NCBI GenBank assembly: GCA_027619595.1
Contig: JAQCHP010000006.1
Coordinates: 1 to 64,000 of the forward strand
Reading direction: 5' to 3'
DNA: 64,000 nt
Source: Planctomycetota bacterium
GTDB lineage: Bacteria > Planctomycetota > Planctomycetia > Pirellulales > Pirellulaceae
Part shown: positions 43,972 to 52,847 of the stretch, in pieces
Layout of the letters: each line of letters starts with the position of its first letter
Position numbering within the stretch: the first letter of the stretch is position 1
Translations under genes and position numbers: made by a program
The notes under the pieces: generated by a model
Told to the model about the DNA's origin: nothing
The model's input: the letters and a program-made list of their open reading frames with translations, nothing else
Databases searched by the model: none

Positions 43972-45306
43972 CTACGCGCTACGCTTCCGGGCCCACACGA
44001 TTGCCCCTGCGATCAGTGAAAGGAGACTCGATCCGCTCGCAGGCTCGGGAACGAGCATCGCCAAACTCCCGCCCATGACATCTCCAAAGTGATCGACCCA
44101 GATCTGATAGTCCAAATCGTTCACAGTGCCGTCACCGTTACCATCTGCGGCTAGGCCTACTCCGGTGCTCAATCGTAGATCGCGCCACACCGTAAAGTCA
44201 GCCGCATCAACCACGAAGTCTCCGTTGTAGTCGCCCGTCAATCCCGGCACAGCGAGATATTCGACTTTGACGTTCTTGCCACCCGAAACGCTCGCACCTG
44301 TGACAAAATTGAGGAAGCCGCCACCCGAAAACGTTACTTGATAAGCACCGTCGCCGCTGACCGGCACCGTATATCCGCCGGACGCAGTACTGATGGCATA
44401 GTACGGCGAACCGTCCACATCGACGCGAACGCCGCCTCGACCTTCGCCCAGGTCATAGAAATTGTTCCCGTTGAGGTCCTGATAAACCACGCCCGTAACG
44501 AACGTCGAAGCACCCTGACTGGCAAAATTCTGCGTCACAAGCTGCGGTCCCACCGAACCGTTGGTACCATTGATGACACCAATACCAACTTCCTTATAGC
44601 TATCGTTGTGAATGCTCCGCCGATGCCCCGCGGGATTCTGCATCCCCTGCCCAACGAAACTCGAGTTGTAACAGGACGATGCTGTATTTGTTGAATTCCC
44701 CCAGTCGACATCAAGTCCAGCATGCCCCTGCTCTACCGAATCTGCGAATGAAAATACGTTCTCTGCAGCAGTAGTAAAGGTGTATCCTACGCGATTGAGA
44801 CGAGTTCCCATGGTATCCCCCGGCTGAAACGGGGAGGGAGGATTACTCGAACTAACATGCCCCTGAAATTGATTGTTGAACAGGTCCAATGTATGCAACT
44901 CAGATGCCTGCAGCAGTTTCTCATTAAACGCCAATGGCTGTGCAAACTGTGACATGCAGCCATTTTGCACATACGCGTTAAACTGACTAACGATATTTGC
45001 GCCGGTTACGCCAAAGAACGAGTAGGCAGACGTAATGTCAGGGTCGGTGGAGTTCGCCAGTCGAGTTGCTTCAGCCAGCGCGTCTGCTCGGGCCCGATTT
45101 ATATATTCCAAATACTGCTGAGCATGACTACTTGGATTTCCAATGGAATAAGGAATCTTTTCAAAAGCGGATCCAATCTGGATGTCGTCGACGAACCATC
45201 CGTCTTGGTCGGTCGTCCCAGTAAATGCCGATCCCCCTGTAAAGTCATAATAGAAGCGAAATCGGAGATTCTGATTGGCGTGAGTCGCAAGATTCACTTC
45301 ACGCAA
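43972..45306 (-). CDS. CAP-domain PEP-CTERM protein, 5'-truncated
   Basis: About 444 aa from TTG 45306, but the frame is open upstream only to a TGA near 45337 and has no convincing start or signal peptide, so the 5' end is missing. It begins in the middle of a beta-sandwich (RFRFYYDFTGGSAF ... GWFVDDIQIG), then has a CAP/SCP domain (EYINRARADALAE ... SELHTLDLFNNQF ... GQGMQNPAGHRRSIHN), an SdrD/Cna-like collagen-type repeat, a dockerin-like EF-hand pair (GDYNGDFVVDAADFTVWRD ... DGNGDGTVNDLDYQIW) and the PEP-CTERM sorting signal VPEPASGSSLLSLIAG. Exported cell-surface protein. The terminator repeat follows; a CoA-ligase gene stops just upstream at 45346. Confidence 0.75.
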   Translation of the reverse strand: MREVNLATHANQNLRFRFYYDFTGGSAFTGTTDQDGWFVDDIQIGSAFEKIPYSIGNPSSHAQQYLEYINRARADALAEATRLANSTDPDITSAYSFFGVTGANIVSQFNAYVQNGCMSQFAQPLAFNEKLLQASELHTLDLFNNQFQGHVSSSNPPSPFQPGDTMGTRLNRVGYTFTTAAENVFSFADSVEQGHAGLDVDWGNSTNTASSCYNSSFVGQGMQNPAGHRRSIHNDSYKEVGIGVINGTNGSVGPQLVTQNFASQGASTFVTGVVYQDLNGNNFYDLGEGRGGVRVDVDGSPYYAISTASGGYTVPVSGDGAYQVTFSGGGFLNFVTGASVSGGKNVKVEYLAVPGLTGDYNGDFVVDAADFTVWRDLRLSTGVGLAADGNGDGTVNDLDYQIWVDHFGDVMGGSLAMLVPEPASGSSLLSLIAGAIVWARKRSA

Positions 45307-45345
45307 TGAAAACGTCGCTTCGCCGGGAAAAACGCAAGTACGAAA

Positions 45346-46644
45346 TCAGCCGGTTGTGTTCCGTAAATCGACAAAACGTTTTCCTTTTCCCTCGAAACGG
45401 GGGAGCGATCCCAAAGGGACACAGCGGACTTGCACCTTCAGACCTAACCGTCGCATCAGTTCGTCAGCGATGCGATGAGGCTGTTCCAGACGATCCTCGA
45501 CTTCGATCGCCAGCGCATCCATCTCACCTTTCTTGTGTGCCAGGAGGCGGTGTTCCACGACCTCGGGAAAGCTATGGAGAATTTGCGCAATTGCGGAAGG
45601 AAACACGTTGACACCACGAATAACGAGCATGTCATCGATGCGTCCCAAGACCCCCCCATCAAGTCGCACAAAACGATTCGGTCCAGCATGGTTCCAAGAC
45701 GGACGCACCAAATCCCCCGTCCGGTACCGAATCACGGGACAGCCGGATCGACCGAGCGTCGTGAGTACGAGTTCGGACAGTTCCCCTTCATGCGACGGCC
45801 TCCCCGATTCTACCGACCGAAATTCGGCCAGGAATTCCGTTTCCACTACGTGTAACCCTGTCCCATCAGAGGTTCCGTAGCCCCAGGGTCCAACTTCAGT
45901 CGCGCCACCGTGATCAATCACACGCGCGTTCCACGCTTGTTGAATCCGTTCTCGTACGGCTGGGACGGACCCCCCCGGCTCCCCCGCTACCACGATTCGT
46001 CGAATGCCCAATGTCGAGGGATCTGTTTGGTGCTCAATCGCAACCTCGGCTAGGTGGAGCGCATATGTGGGGGTGCAGCACATGACATTGCAATGACTGG
46101 CGGCAAGCAAATCAATCCTCGCTCGGGAATTCATTCCCCCACCAGGTACGGCCATCGCACCTCGTTCCGTAATCGCGTCAAAAGCACTCCAAAACCCGAT
46201 AAACGGCCCAAAAGAAAACGCCATAAAGACACAATCATCGGTGGACAATTCCGCCGCATCCAAGACAAATTGCCATGTCGCAATCCACCATTGCCAATCT
46301 TCGTTCGTGTCGACCACGGCCATCGGTCGGCCGTGCGTCCCCGAAGTGCGATGAAATCGCGAATAGTTCCCAAGGTCAAAAGTTCGGTTGGCCGCAAAGT
46401 CGACAGGCGAGCCTGACAGAATCAATTCGCTTTTGGTGGTATAAGGAAATTCCGCGAACTGCTCCAACGAACGCAGAGGCAACCGCTGTTCCGCCAATTT
46501 CGTGGCATAAAAGGTATTCTGGGGCAAGATGCTCTGCAACAGCCCGTCCAGTCGCGACAATTGATGATGAGCGAGATCGTCCGCAGACATCGCTTCCCAC
46601 CGCCGCCGGCATTCATAGCTCGTACTATTCATGCCAACTATCAT
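45346..46644 (-). CDS. Phenylacetate-CoA ligase-like (adenylate-forming) enzyme
   Basis: A 432-aa cytoplasmic enzyme of the PaaK/ANL superfamily. The start region FYATKLAEQRLPLRSLEQFAEFPYTTKSELI resembles the PaaK N-terminus. The phosphate loop is SRFHRTSGTHGRPMAVVD, and the adenylate-binding motif is IDHGGATEVGPWGYG. The C-terminal subdomain has VIRGVNVFPSAIAQIL. These enzymes activate an aromatic or fatty carboxylate to a CoA thioester. Which acid is used is not clear. ATG 46632 is a possible shorter start. It is divergent from the MFS gene 150 bp away. Confidence 0.85.
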   Translation of the reverse strand: MIVGMNSTSYECRRRWEAMSADDLAHHQLSRLDGLLQSILPQNTFYATKLAEQRLPLRSLEQFAEFPYTTKSELILSGSPVDFAANRTFDLGNYSRFHRTSGTHGRPMAVVDTNEDWQWWIATWQFVLDAAELSTDDCVFMAFSFGPFIGFWSAFDAITERGAMAVPGGGMNSRARIDLLAASHCNVMCCTPTYALHLAEVAIEHQTDPSTLGIRRIVVAGEPGGSVPAVRERIQQAWNARVIDHGGATEVGPWGYGTSDGTGLHVVETEFLAEFRSVESGRPSHEGELSELVLTTLGRSGCPVIRYRTGDLVRPSWNHAGPNRFVRLDGGVLGRIDDMLVIRGVNVFPSAIAQILHSFPEVVEHRLLAHKKGEMDALAIEVEDRLEQPHRIADELMRRLGLKVQVRCVPLGSLPRFEGKGKRFVDLRNTTG

Positions 46645-46795
46645 ACGACGTTAGCGGGCGGAAGGAAAGTTCGCTCTCCCCTTCCGGCAACGGGGTCTAC
46701 CGTTCAAACTTGGAAACTGCACTGTGGAATTGGATCTGTTCAATTCAGACGATCCTAGTAACTGCGACCTGGACAACTACGGCTGTGAATTGCAC

Positions 46796-48061
46796 ATGAA
46801 CGGTAAAGACTCGAATAGCAAAGGCTCTCTGCTCGCCATCTTCTTAACCGTCTTCATCGATTTGCTTGGATTCGGCATGGTCCTGCCGCTACTGCCAATT
46901 TATGCCGAACAATTCACGGTGGACGAACATGGCTGGCAACTGGGGATGTTGATGGCCAGTTTTTCTCTCATGCAGTTCTTCTTTGCGCCGTTGTGGGGTC
47001 GGTGGTCCGATCGAGTCGGACGTCGACCGGTCATTTTGATTGGACTTTTTGGCTCGGTGATTTTTTATACCTTGTTTGGTTTCGCCACGGTTTGGAAGAG
47101 TTTATTCTGGCTGTTTGTGGCTCGAATTGGCGCGGGCATCTGTGGTGCGACCATCCCAACAGCACAGGCTTATATTGCAGACACGACAACACGCGAGGAC
47201 CGGCCACGCGGAATGGCTTTGATCGGAATGGCGTTTGGCCTGGGCTTTACGCTTGGTCCATTGCTCGGCTATCTCGCGGTGCCAAGTGGCACAGGAGATC
47301 CTGGTCCTGGCCCTGGTTATGCCGCTGCGGGGCTCTCGACGTTCGCGCTGCTACTCGCACTCTTCCGCTTGCCGGAATCGCGAGTGTGGTCCATGCCAAC
47401 GGAATCCAACGCACATGCCCGAGATTCAAAGTACTGGCAGGTCCTGGCGATTCCGTCCATTAGCCTCCTTTTGGGAACACTATTCTTGTGCGTCTTTTCG
47501 TTTGCCAATTTCGAAACGACTCTGTCGATTTTAATCAAAGGCAATGCGCCGTTCGATTTTACTTTCCGACAAATATGCCTATCGTACGCCTTTATTGGAC
47601 TTGTCTTAGCCTTGGTACAAGGAGGGATCGTCCGTCGTATGGCGGGTCGAACGTCGGAAGCGGGCATGGCGGTTGGGGGAGCACTAGCGCAAATAGTCGG
47701 ATTCTTGGCCATCCGATGGGCAAGCCAAACAGGATCGATTGGCGGATTGTTCGCCGCGTTGGCAATCGTGGTGGCCGGCTTTGCCTTCCTCATGCCATCG
47801 CTAAATTCACTGCTGTCGCGACGTACCGATTCCGAGCGGCAAGGAACGGTGCTGGGGATGGGACAGAGCGCCAGTTCACTTGCCCGAATCCTTGGCTCGG
47901 GATTGGGTATCCCTCTATTCCGCCTGCGAGTCGATGCGCCCTATTTGGTCGCCGCTGTGCTGATGGCCGTTAGTGTCGGGATGATACTGCTGGCCGTTCG
48001 TATGGGAAGTGATTTCAAAGAGGGCTCACGCGACAAATTGACCGGTCACGCCTCTTCGTAA
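46796..48061 (+). CDS. Major facilitator superfamily transporter
   Basis: A 421-aa inner-membrane protein with 12 predicted helices. FIDLLGFGMVLPLLPIYAEQF, then LWGRWSDRVGRRPVILIG (the MFS motif A between TM2 and TM3) and GATIPTAQAYIADTT match the tetracycline/multidrug drug:H+ antiporter group (TCR/Tet-like). The substrate is unknown. The start is ATG 46796 (MNGKDSNSKGSLL) rather than upstream codons. Its stop lies 11 bp before the aminotransferase gene, with a good ribosome site between, so the two are cotranscribed. Confidence 0.85.
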   Translation: MNGKDSNSKGSLLAIFLTVFIDLLGFGMVLPLLPIYAEQFTVDEHGWQLGMLMASFSLMQFFFAPLWGRWSDRVGRRPVILIGLFGSVIFYTLFGFATVWKSLFWLFVARIGAGICGATIPTAQAYIADTTTREDRPRGMALIGMAFGLGFTLGPLLGYLAVPSGTGDPGPGPGYAAAGLSTFALLLALFRLPESRVWSMPTESNAHARDSKYWQVLAIPSISLLLGTLFLCVFSFANFETTLSILIKGNAPFDFTFRQICLSYAFIGLVLALVQGGIVRRMAGRTSEAGMAVGGALAQIVGFLAIRWASQTGSIGGLFAALAIVVAGFAFLMPSLNSLLSRRTDSERQGTVLGMGQSASSLARILGSGLGIPLFRLRVDAPYLVAAVLMAVSVGMILLAVRMGSDFKEGSRDKLTGHASS

Positions 48062-48072
48062 GGAGCCGATAA

Positions 48073-49335
48073 ATGGAGATGAACATAGCACAAGAGCGTG
48101 AATGGGTCGGCCACCTGCGCCGTCAGTTCCCCGCACTCCAGCGTGAGCAGTCTGGCTCGCCCGTCGTTTATCTCGACGGACCGGCAGGAACACAGGTACC
48201 GCAGTCAGTCATTCACAGCGTGTCCCAGTACATGGCACACCACAACGCGAATCTCGGAGGCACTTTCAGTACGAGCCGCGAGTGCACCGACTTGATGGTC
48301 GAAGCAGCACGCGGATTTAGCGATTTTTTTGGCACGACCGACCCACAAGAAATCATTTTTGGTCCCAATGCCACGAGCCTCACTCTGGCCCTTTCGCGTG
48401 CCATTTCGCGAACTTGGAACGCCGGTGACGAAATCATCGTCACCGACCTGGACCACGACGCAAATATCACCCCTTGGGTACTTGCGGCGCGTGATCAAGG
48501 GGTTACGGTCCGTCACGTTCAAGTAAATCTCCAAGATTGCACTCTGGACCTCAACGACCTTCGGCAGAAATTAAACGCACGGACGCGACTCGTGGCGTTG
48601 GGTGGAGCATCCAACAGTGTCGGCACAAAGAACCCGGTTGCGCGAATCGCCCCCTGGGTCCATGACGTGAACGCACAGCTGTTTGTTGATGCGGTCCATT
48701 TCGCTCCCCATACCTTGCTTGACGTAGCGGCACTGGGGTGCGACTACCTGGTCTGCTCCGCGTACAAGTTCTTTGGTCCTCACGTCGGCATCTTGTGGGG
48801 AAAACGCGAGATCTTGGATTCTGTGGAGCCCTACAAGGTCCGCCCGGCTACCAACCGACTTCCTGGAAAATGGATGACCGGAACACAAAACCACCCGTGC
48901 ATTGCGGGCGCATTGGCAGCCATCGATTACCTTGCCCAACTAGGCCGACAATTGTCACAACCAACGGTAACGCGACGTGCGGCCCTCAAAGAGGCCTTTC
49001 GTTGGATCGAAGACTACGAACGGCGCCTGATGCGACGGTTACTTGATGGCCTCGCCACCCTCCCTTCATATACAGTCTTTGGTATCCGAGATCCGGCTCG
49101 TGATGCCGAACGACTACCGACCCTGTCACTACGCCATCGCTCAGCATCACCGCAAGCATTGGCTCAATACTTGGCCGACCACGGTGTCTTTGCGTGGCAT
49201 GGCAACTACTACGCCCTGCGACTGTCGGAGATTCTCGGTCAAGAACCGGACGGAATGGTCCGCCTGGGGCTTGTCCATTACAACACACCCGAAGAAGTGG
49301 ACCGAACCTTGTCGCTGCTGCAAGAATTCGGTTAG
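48073..49335 (+). CDS. Cysteine desulfurase-like class V aminotransferase
   Basis: A 420-aa PLP enzyme. The N-terminus YLDGPAGTQVPQSV, the phosphate-binding GPNATSLTLALSRA, LDHDANITPW and the lysine motif CDYLVCSAYKFFGPHVGILWG (Schiff-base Lys in SAYKFFG) are those of the cysteine-desulfurase-like TIGR01976 group, SufS-related but lacking the usual catalytic Cys loop, so sulfur transfer is not proved. AAGGAG 8 nt before ATG 48073. DUF971 and MazG genes follow on the same strand. Confidence 0.85.
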   Translation: MEMNIAQEREWVGHLRRQFPALQREQSGSPVVYLDGPAGTQVPQSVIHSVSQYMAHHNANLGGTFSTSRECTDLMVEAARGFSDFFGTTDPQEIIFGPNATSLTLALSRAISRTWNAGDEIIVTDLDHDANITPWVLAARDQGVTVRHVQVNLQDCTLDLNDLRQKLNARTRLVALGGASNSVGTKNPVARIAPWVHDVNAQLFVDAVHFAPHTLLDVAALGCDYLVCSAYKFFGPHVGILWGKREILDSVEPYKVRPATNRLPGKWMTGTQNHPCIAGALAAIDYLAQLGRQLSQPTVTRRAALKEAFRWIEDYERRLMRRLLDGLATLPSYTVFGIRDPARDAERLPTLSLRHRSASPQALAQYLADHGVFAWHGNYYALRLSEILGQEPDGMVRLGLVHYNTPEEVDRTLSLLQEFG

Positions 49336-49411
49336 TTGCTTCAACTATCAACTGAGGCGACCTCACTTTGGCACTTCCCCGATTTATTCCTGAAATAAAG
49401 AATTACGCACC

Positions 49412-49732
49412 ATGACAACACCGGTACCGACGGGATTAGCCCTGGAAGAAGATGGGCGACTACGCATTTCCTGGAACAACGGCGTTGAGCGTCACTATGC
49501 CGTACGCGCATTACGGGATCGCTGTCCCTGTGCCACCTGTCGCGAAAAAAAGCAAGTCGTCACTCCACCAGGCATGTTGACGGTCTTACGAATGGAAGAG
49601 ACCCAACCTTTACGCATCGCCGGAATGAAGCCTGTCGGAAACTATGCGTATGGGATTTCGTTCAGCGACGGACATGATACCGGCATCTTTACTTTAGATC
49701 TGCTCTGGAACTGGGATCGTGAAACTCCCTAG
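49412..49732 (+). CDS. DUF971 family protein
   Basis: A 106-aa cytoplasmic protein of the DUF971/gamma-butyrobetaine hydroxylase N-terminal type. The motif RDRCPCATCREKK has the conserved C-x-C-x2-C cluster, which may bind zinc or an iron-sulfur cluster. LRIAGMKPVGNYAYGISFSDGHDTGIFTLDLLW is the standard C-terminal half. The family is often coupled to Mrp/ApbC iron-sulfur carrier proteins. Its place after a cysteine-desulfurase-like gene would fit sulfur or Fe-S work; no Mrp gene is seen here. Confidence 0.88.
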   Translation: MTTPVPTGLALEEDGRLRISWNNGVERHYAVRALRDRCPCATCREKKQVVTPPGMLTVLRMEETQPLRIAGMKPVGNYAYGISFSDGHDTGIFTLDLLWNWDRETP

Positions 49733-49740
49733 GATTCGCC

Positions 49741-50094
49741 ATGTCTGACAATGAAACGACGGTGCAGGAACTGCGAAACTTGGTGGACCGTTTCGTGGCC
49801 GAACGGTCATGGCAGAAGCATCATGCTCCGAAGAACCTGAGTATGGCCCTGGCCATCGAAGCGGCCGAACTCATGGAACACTTCCAATGGTTGGACGTGG
49901 ACGCCTCACGAGACATCGTGCATGACACAGAAACGTTACAAGCAGTAGGCGAAGAACTGGCCGACGTGGTGTGTTATGCCATTGCCCTGGCCAACACGCT
50001 TAAGCTCGATCTCTCAACAACCATCGCCAAGAAGATGCGGAAGAATGAACTCAAGTATCCGGTGTCGGAGGAACTCCATCGGAACGAACCGTAA
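49741..50094 (+). CDS. MazG-like nucleotide pyrophosphohydrolase
   Basis: A 117-aa all-alpha NTP-PPase of the MazG/RS21-C6 (dCTPase) type. The motif SMALAIEAAELMEHFQWL, with E-x2-E ligands, and EELADVVCYAIALANTLKLDL provide the Mg-binding Glu/Asp set. It hydrolyses non-canonical or surplus dNTPs to dNMP and PPi, a housecleaning role. ATG 49741 follows the DUF971 stop by 8 bp, so it is the third gene of the same transcript. Beyond its stop is the IS21 region. Confidence 0.88.
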   Translation: MSDNETTVQELRNLVDRFVAERSWQKHHAPKNLSMALAIEAAELMEHFQWLDVDASRDIVHDTETLQAVGEELADVVCYAIALANTLKLDLSTTIAKKMRKNELKYPVSEELHRNEP

Positions 50095-50387
50095 TCATGC
50101 CGCAGTCCAGGCGATCAAGATCCAACGTCCAGCAAAGCCCCTGATAAACTCCTGGGAATTCGCCTACGCACCTACGAATTCTGAGAACCACGTCCTAGGG
50201 AACTGAATAGAATCCCTGCAACAAAGCAACGGCCTAACGAGCCAGAACACGAGCGAATCCGTCAAATGTCACTGGGCGCCCAAAAAGTACCAGTCATGGG
50301 CGCCGGAAAAGAGACCAGTTGTAGCAAGGATGCTGGGTCCCTATTCGTAGAGGTTTTCCCTGTGAAGCCCCCTACGAGGACGGTACC
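50095..50387. other. Gap holding the IS21 left end
   Basis: From 50095 to 50266 it is unassigned chromosomal sequence, with GGCCTAACGAGCC near 50231. From 50267 onward it is the left terminus of the first IS21 element with two terminal-repeat copies. The istA start is at 50388. Confidence 0.6.
50274..50318 (+). repeat. IS21 terminal repeats L1 and L2
   Basis: L1 is GGGCGCCCAAAAAGTACCAG (50274-50293) and L2 is GGGCGCCGGAAAAGAGACC plus AG (50298-50318). The two units are 24 bp apart. Each has a GGCGCC box and an A-rich AAAAGTACCA or AAAAGAGACCA box. They are the probable IstA-binding sites. Confidence 0.75.
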
Positions 50388-51950
50388 GTGGCGCACGAAC
50401 TGGCAATGGATAAATCCCAGGCAATCAAGCACTTAGGACAATTGGGCTATTCCGAGCGATCGATCATGTCGGTGCTCGATGTGTCGCGGACTGCGGTGCG
50501 ATGTCATTTGGGTCGGAAGGTTTCAAAAGAGACCAAGGCGCCCACCGGGTCGGCGCCCACCGGCGTGGAGGACGCAAAAGAGACCAAGGCGCCCACCGGC
50601 TCGTCGGCCGATGTGAGGTCCGATCGGCCATCGCGTAGCGCGAGTGCTTGCGAGCCGTTTCGGGAAGTGGTCGTGGCCAAGCTCGAGCAAGGCCTCACGG
50701 CACAACGGATCTTTCAGGATCTGGTGGATGAGCATGGTTTCACGTCGCGGTATCCGTCGGTACGTCGGTATGTCGCAACGCTAAAGGAGTCAACGCCGCT
50801 CCCCTATCGACGCTTGGAATGCGATCCAGGTGCCGAGATGCAGGTGGATTTTGGCAGCGGCGCACGATGCATGCGTGAACCGGGCAAATGGACGAAGACG
50901 TACGTATTCCGCGCGGTGCTGAGCCATTCTCGCAAAGGCTATTCGGAGGCGGTCCGTCGCATGACAGTCGAGAGCTTCATGGATGTTTTGGAGAACTGCT
51001 TTTGGCGTGTTGGCGGCGTTCCCCAAGTAGTGATTTTTGACAATGGCTCGTGCGCCGTGAAGGCGGCGGACTGGTATGACGGAGAACTCCATCCGAAGAT
51101 CGTTGACTTTTGCAAACACTACAATTTCGCTTTGGTGCCGACGCGTCCAAGAACACCTCGTCACAAAGGGAAGATCGAGCGTGGGATAGGCTACGTGAAG
51201 TCCAACGCACTCAAGGGGAAGACATTTGATTCATTGACAGCGCAAAACGAGTGCCTGGCACACTGGGAGAAGACGGTTGCAGACAGGCGAGTCCATGGCA
51301 CAACGAAGCAACAGGTAGGATACGTATATGACACGTTGGAACGCAGAGCACTTCAGCCGTTGCCACGGGAACGATTCCCTCACTACGAAGAAGGAAAACG
51401 CATCGTGTCGCGTGACGGTCACGTGGCTGTAAGGCACGCATACTACTCAGCGCCGCCCGAATATGTGGGGAGAGAAGTGTGGGTACGTTGGAACAGTCAT
51501 ACGTTACGCATCCTCAATTTGCGAATGGAACAGCTTGCGATTCACTGCACTCAAGAGAAAGGACGCTTTAGCACGTTGGGCGAACATATTGCTCCGGAAA
51601 AAGTGCATCCCATCGAAAAAGGAGTCGAATATACCCTGCGAAAGGTGCGTTTCCTAGGTCTTCATGCCACACGTTGGGCGGAGCTTCTGATCGAGGAGCG
51701 AGGCGTTCAGGCCACGCGTTCGCTGCAGGGCCTACTGAGCTTGAGCAAGAAGTATTCTTCCGATGAATTGAATCGGGCGTGCGACATTGCTTGGAAGAGC
51801 AAGGCCACCAATTACCGTTCGATCAAGAAGCTACTGGAGAATCGCTCCGCCGGCGTACAGCAGACCATGGAATTCATGGAAGAGCATCCCATCATTCGGC
51901 CCGTATCGGAATATGGGCAATTCATTCGTCAGGCCATTCAAGGAGGATAG
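50388..51950 (+). CDS. istA: IS21 transposase IstA
   Basis: A 520-aa DDE transposase with an N-terminal helix-turn-helix (about 1-50, YSERSIMSVLDVSRTAVRCHLGRK). A linker (about 50-85) carries repeats of KETKAPTGSAPTG, encoded by repeats of the element's own end motif. The rve/DDE domain is about 110-290: MQVDFGSGARC, VVIFDNGSCAVK and RHKGKIERGIGYVK (catalytic D, D, E). The C-terminus has the usual IS21 shape. GTG is the start. istB follows after 4 bp. The frame is intact. Confidence 0.92.
   Translation: MAHELAMDKSQAIKHLGQLGYSERSIMSVLDVSRTAVRCHLGRKVSKETKAPTGSAPTGVEDAKETKAPTGSSADVRSDRPSRSASACEPFREVVVAKLEQGLTAQRIFQDLVDEHGFTSRYPSVRRYVATLKESTPLPYRRLECDPGAEMQVDFGSGARCMREPGKWTKTYVFRAVLSHSRKGYSEAVRRMTVESFMDVLENCFWRVGGVPQVVIFDNGSCAVKAADWYDGELHPKIVDFCKHYNFALVPTRPRTPRHKGKIERGIGYVKSNALKGKTFDSLTAQNECLAHWEKTVADRRVHGTTKQQVGYVYDTLERRALQPLPRERFPHYEEGKRIVSRDGHVAVRHAYYSAPPEYVGREVWVRWNSHTLRILNLRMEQLAIHCTQEKGRFSTLGEHIAPEKVHPIEKGVEYTLRKVRFLGLHATRWAELLIEERGVQATRSLQGLLSLSKKYSSDELNRACDIAWKSKATNYRSIKKLLENRSAGVQQTMEFMEEHPIIRPVSEYGQFIRQAIQGG
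50525..50599 (+). repeat. End-motif copies inside istA (element 1)
   Basis: Two identical 24-bp units at 50525-50548 and 50576-50599, each AAAAGAGACCA plus A and GGCGCCCACCGG, with an extra GGCGCCCACCGG between them (50552-50563). AAAAGAGACCA is the same A-box as terminal repeat L2, and GGCGCC is the G-box. Copies are 51 bp apart and lie in frame, encoding KETKAPTG. Confidence 0.8.
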
Positions 51951-51954
51951 CTAT

Positions 51955-52320
51955 ATGTCGGATAGTCTCATACCTTTGCTTACCAAGCTTAGGCTGTCAG
52001 GCCTCGGAGCGTCGCTGGAGGTGCGTTTGCATGAAGCAGCAACGAATGCACTGACGCATCGTGAATTCCTGGAACTGATCCTTCAGGATGAACTCATGAC
52101 ACGCAATGATCGCCTCATGCGTCGGCGCGTCACGTCGGCCAACTTTCGTGATGTTCGTCGATTGGAAGACTTTGATTTCACCTTCAATCCAAAAATCAAG
52201 AAGAACAAGATCTTTGATATTGCGACCTGCCGATTCGTACGTGAACGACACGATGTCTTGTTCCTCGGCCCTCCCGGAACAGGCAAACCTCAACCAGCAC
52301 AATACCCCGCTAGTTACTGA
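51955..52320 (+). pseudogene. istB: IS21 helper ATPase IstB, 3'-truncated
   Basis: The frame starts MSDSLIPLLTKLRLSGLGAS and runs through the IstB N-terminal region (TNALTHREFLELILQDEL) to the Walker A motif FLGPPGTGK at about 52282. From there the sequence changes to PQPAQYPASY and stops. The Walker B, sensor and C-terminal parts of a normal 250-aa IstB are missing. The junction is sharp, near 52285. Inactive. Confidence 0.85.
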
Positions 52321-52690
52321 GGCCTGCGAGGGGGAAATCACGGTCGTCGATCCGACGCACCCCCTTCACGGCCGAAAACTGAAGCTAGCGGGCATCGCCC
52401 GGCTACCCGGCCACGTGAAATTCTGTCACGTCGAACTCTCGGAGGGGCGCTACGGTTACGTGCCAGTCGCTAGCACCGATCTCTCCACCGTGCGTCGACC
52501 TCGTCCCACGATTTTGACCTTGAGTTCCCTGGGGAATTTGGTTGCAACCTTTCTGGCGTTACCAGCCGCCAGGAGGAAAGCAAATGCAACCCGTGGCAAG
52601 TCACGAAGTGTGGAAAAAGCTAAGCGACAGCGAACGAAAAGCCATCGTCGAGCGAATCGTTCGCGTACTCGCAGAGGAGGTCGACAATGA
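52286..52690 (+). pseudogene. 5'-truncated mobile-element accessory gene fragment (DUF5372-like)
   Basis: After the istB junction a frame reads EACEGEITVVDPTHPLHGRK, then LAGIARLPGHVKFCHVELSEGRYGYVPV. The DPTHPLHGR start resembles a small protein often found beside serine recombinases in transposon-like elements (DUF5372 type, from memory). It has no start codon at the junction. The last 35 residues (RRKANATRGKSRS...) overlap the next small gene. Confidence 0.4.
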
Positions 52691-52847
52691 ACGGATCCGC
52701 CAAGATCAATGCAACGTGTCCTTCCGGGGAGCGTGCCAAAATGCGAGATGCTGTCGTTTGGCGCTGTGCGGCGCCCAAGGGCACAATTGTTCACGCCGAT
52801 TGCTTGACTACGCGGCCGCAGTATTGCCGTTGAGAGTTGCGGCGTAG
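52584..52847 (+). CDS. Small element-associated protein, probably truncated
   Basis: ATG 52584 has a perfect AGGAGGAAA 5-9 nt upstream. The 87-aa frame begins MQPVASHEVWKKLSDSERKA, then IVERIVRVLAEEVDNERIRQDQ, an amphipathic helix-rich start of the kind seen in accessory proteins of recombinase elements. After about residue 42 the sequence (CNVSFRGACQNARCC) no longer looks like that type and the last part overlaps the IS66 gene end, so the gene is probably cut by the IS66 insertion. Confidence 0.45.
   Translation: MQPVASHEVWKKLSDSERKAIVERIVRVLAEEVDNERIRQDQCNVSFRGACQNARCCRLALCGAQGHNCSRRLLDYAAAVLPLRVAA

Larger units (their letters stand above)
50267..52285 (+). mobile_element. IS21-family element 1, right end lost
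   Basis: The left end starts at TGTCACTGGGCGCCCAAAAA and contains istA and the first part of istB. The element stops after the istB Walker A motif, where unrelated DNA begins, so the right end and the rest of istB are missing. The element cannot move by itself without a complete IstB and right terminus. IS21 elements use IstA as DDE transposase and IstB as AAA+ helper. Confidence 0.85.

Noticed and set aside
52290-52690. A complete DNA-binding gene between IS21 and IS66
   Set aside because: The frame has no start at the sharp istB junction and looks like a truncated accessory gene, so it is listed only as a fragment.
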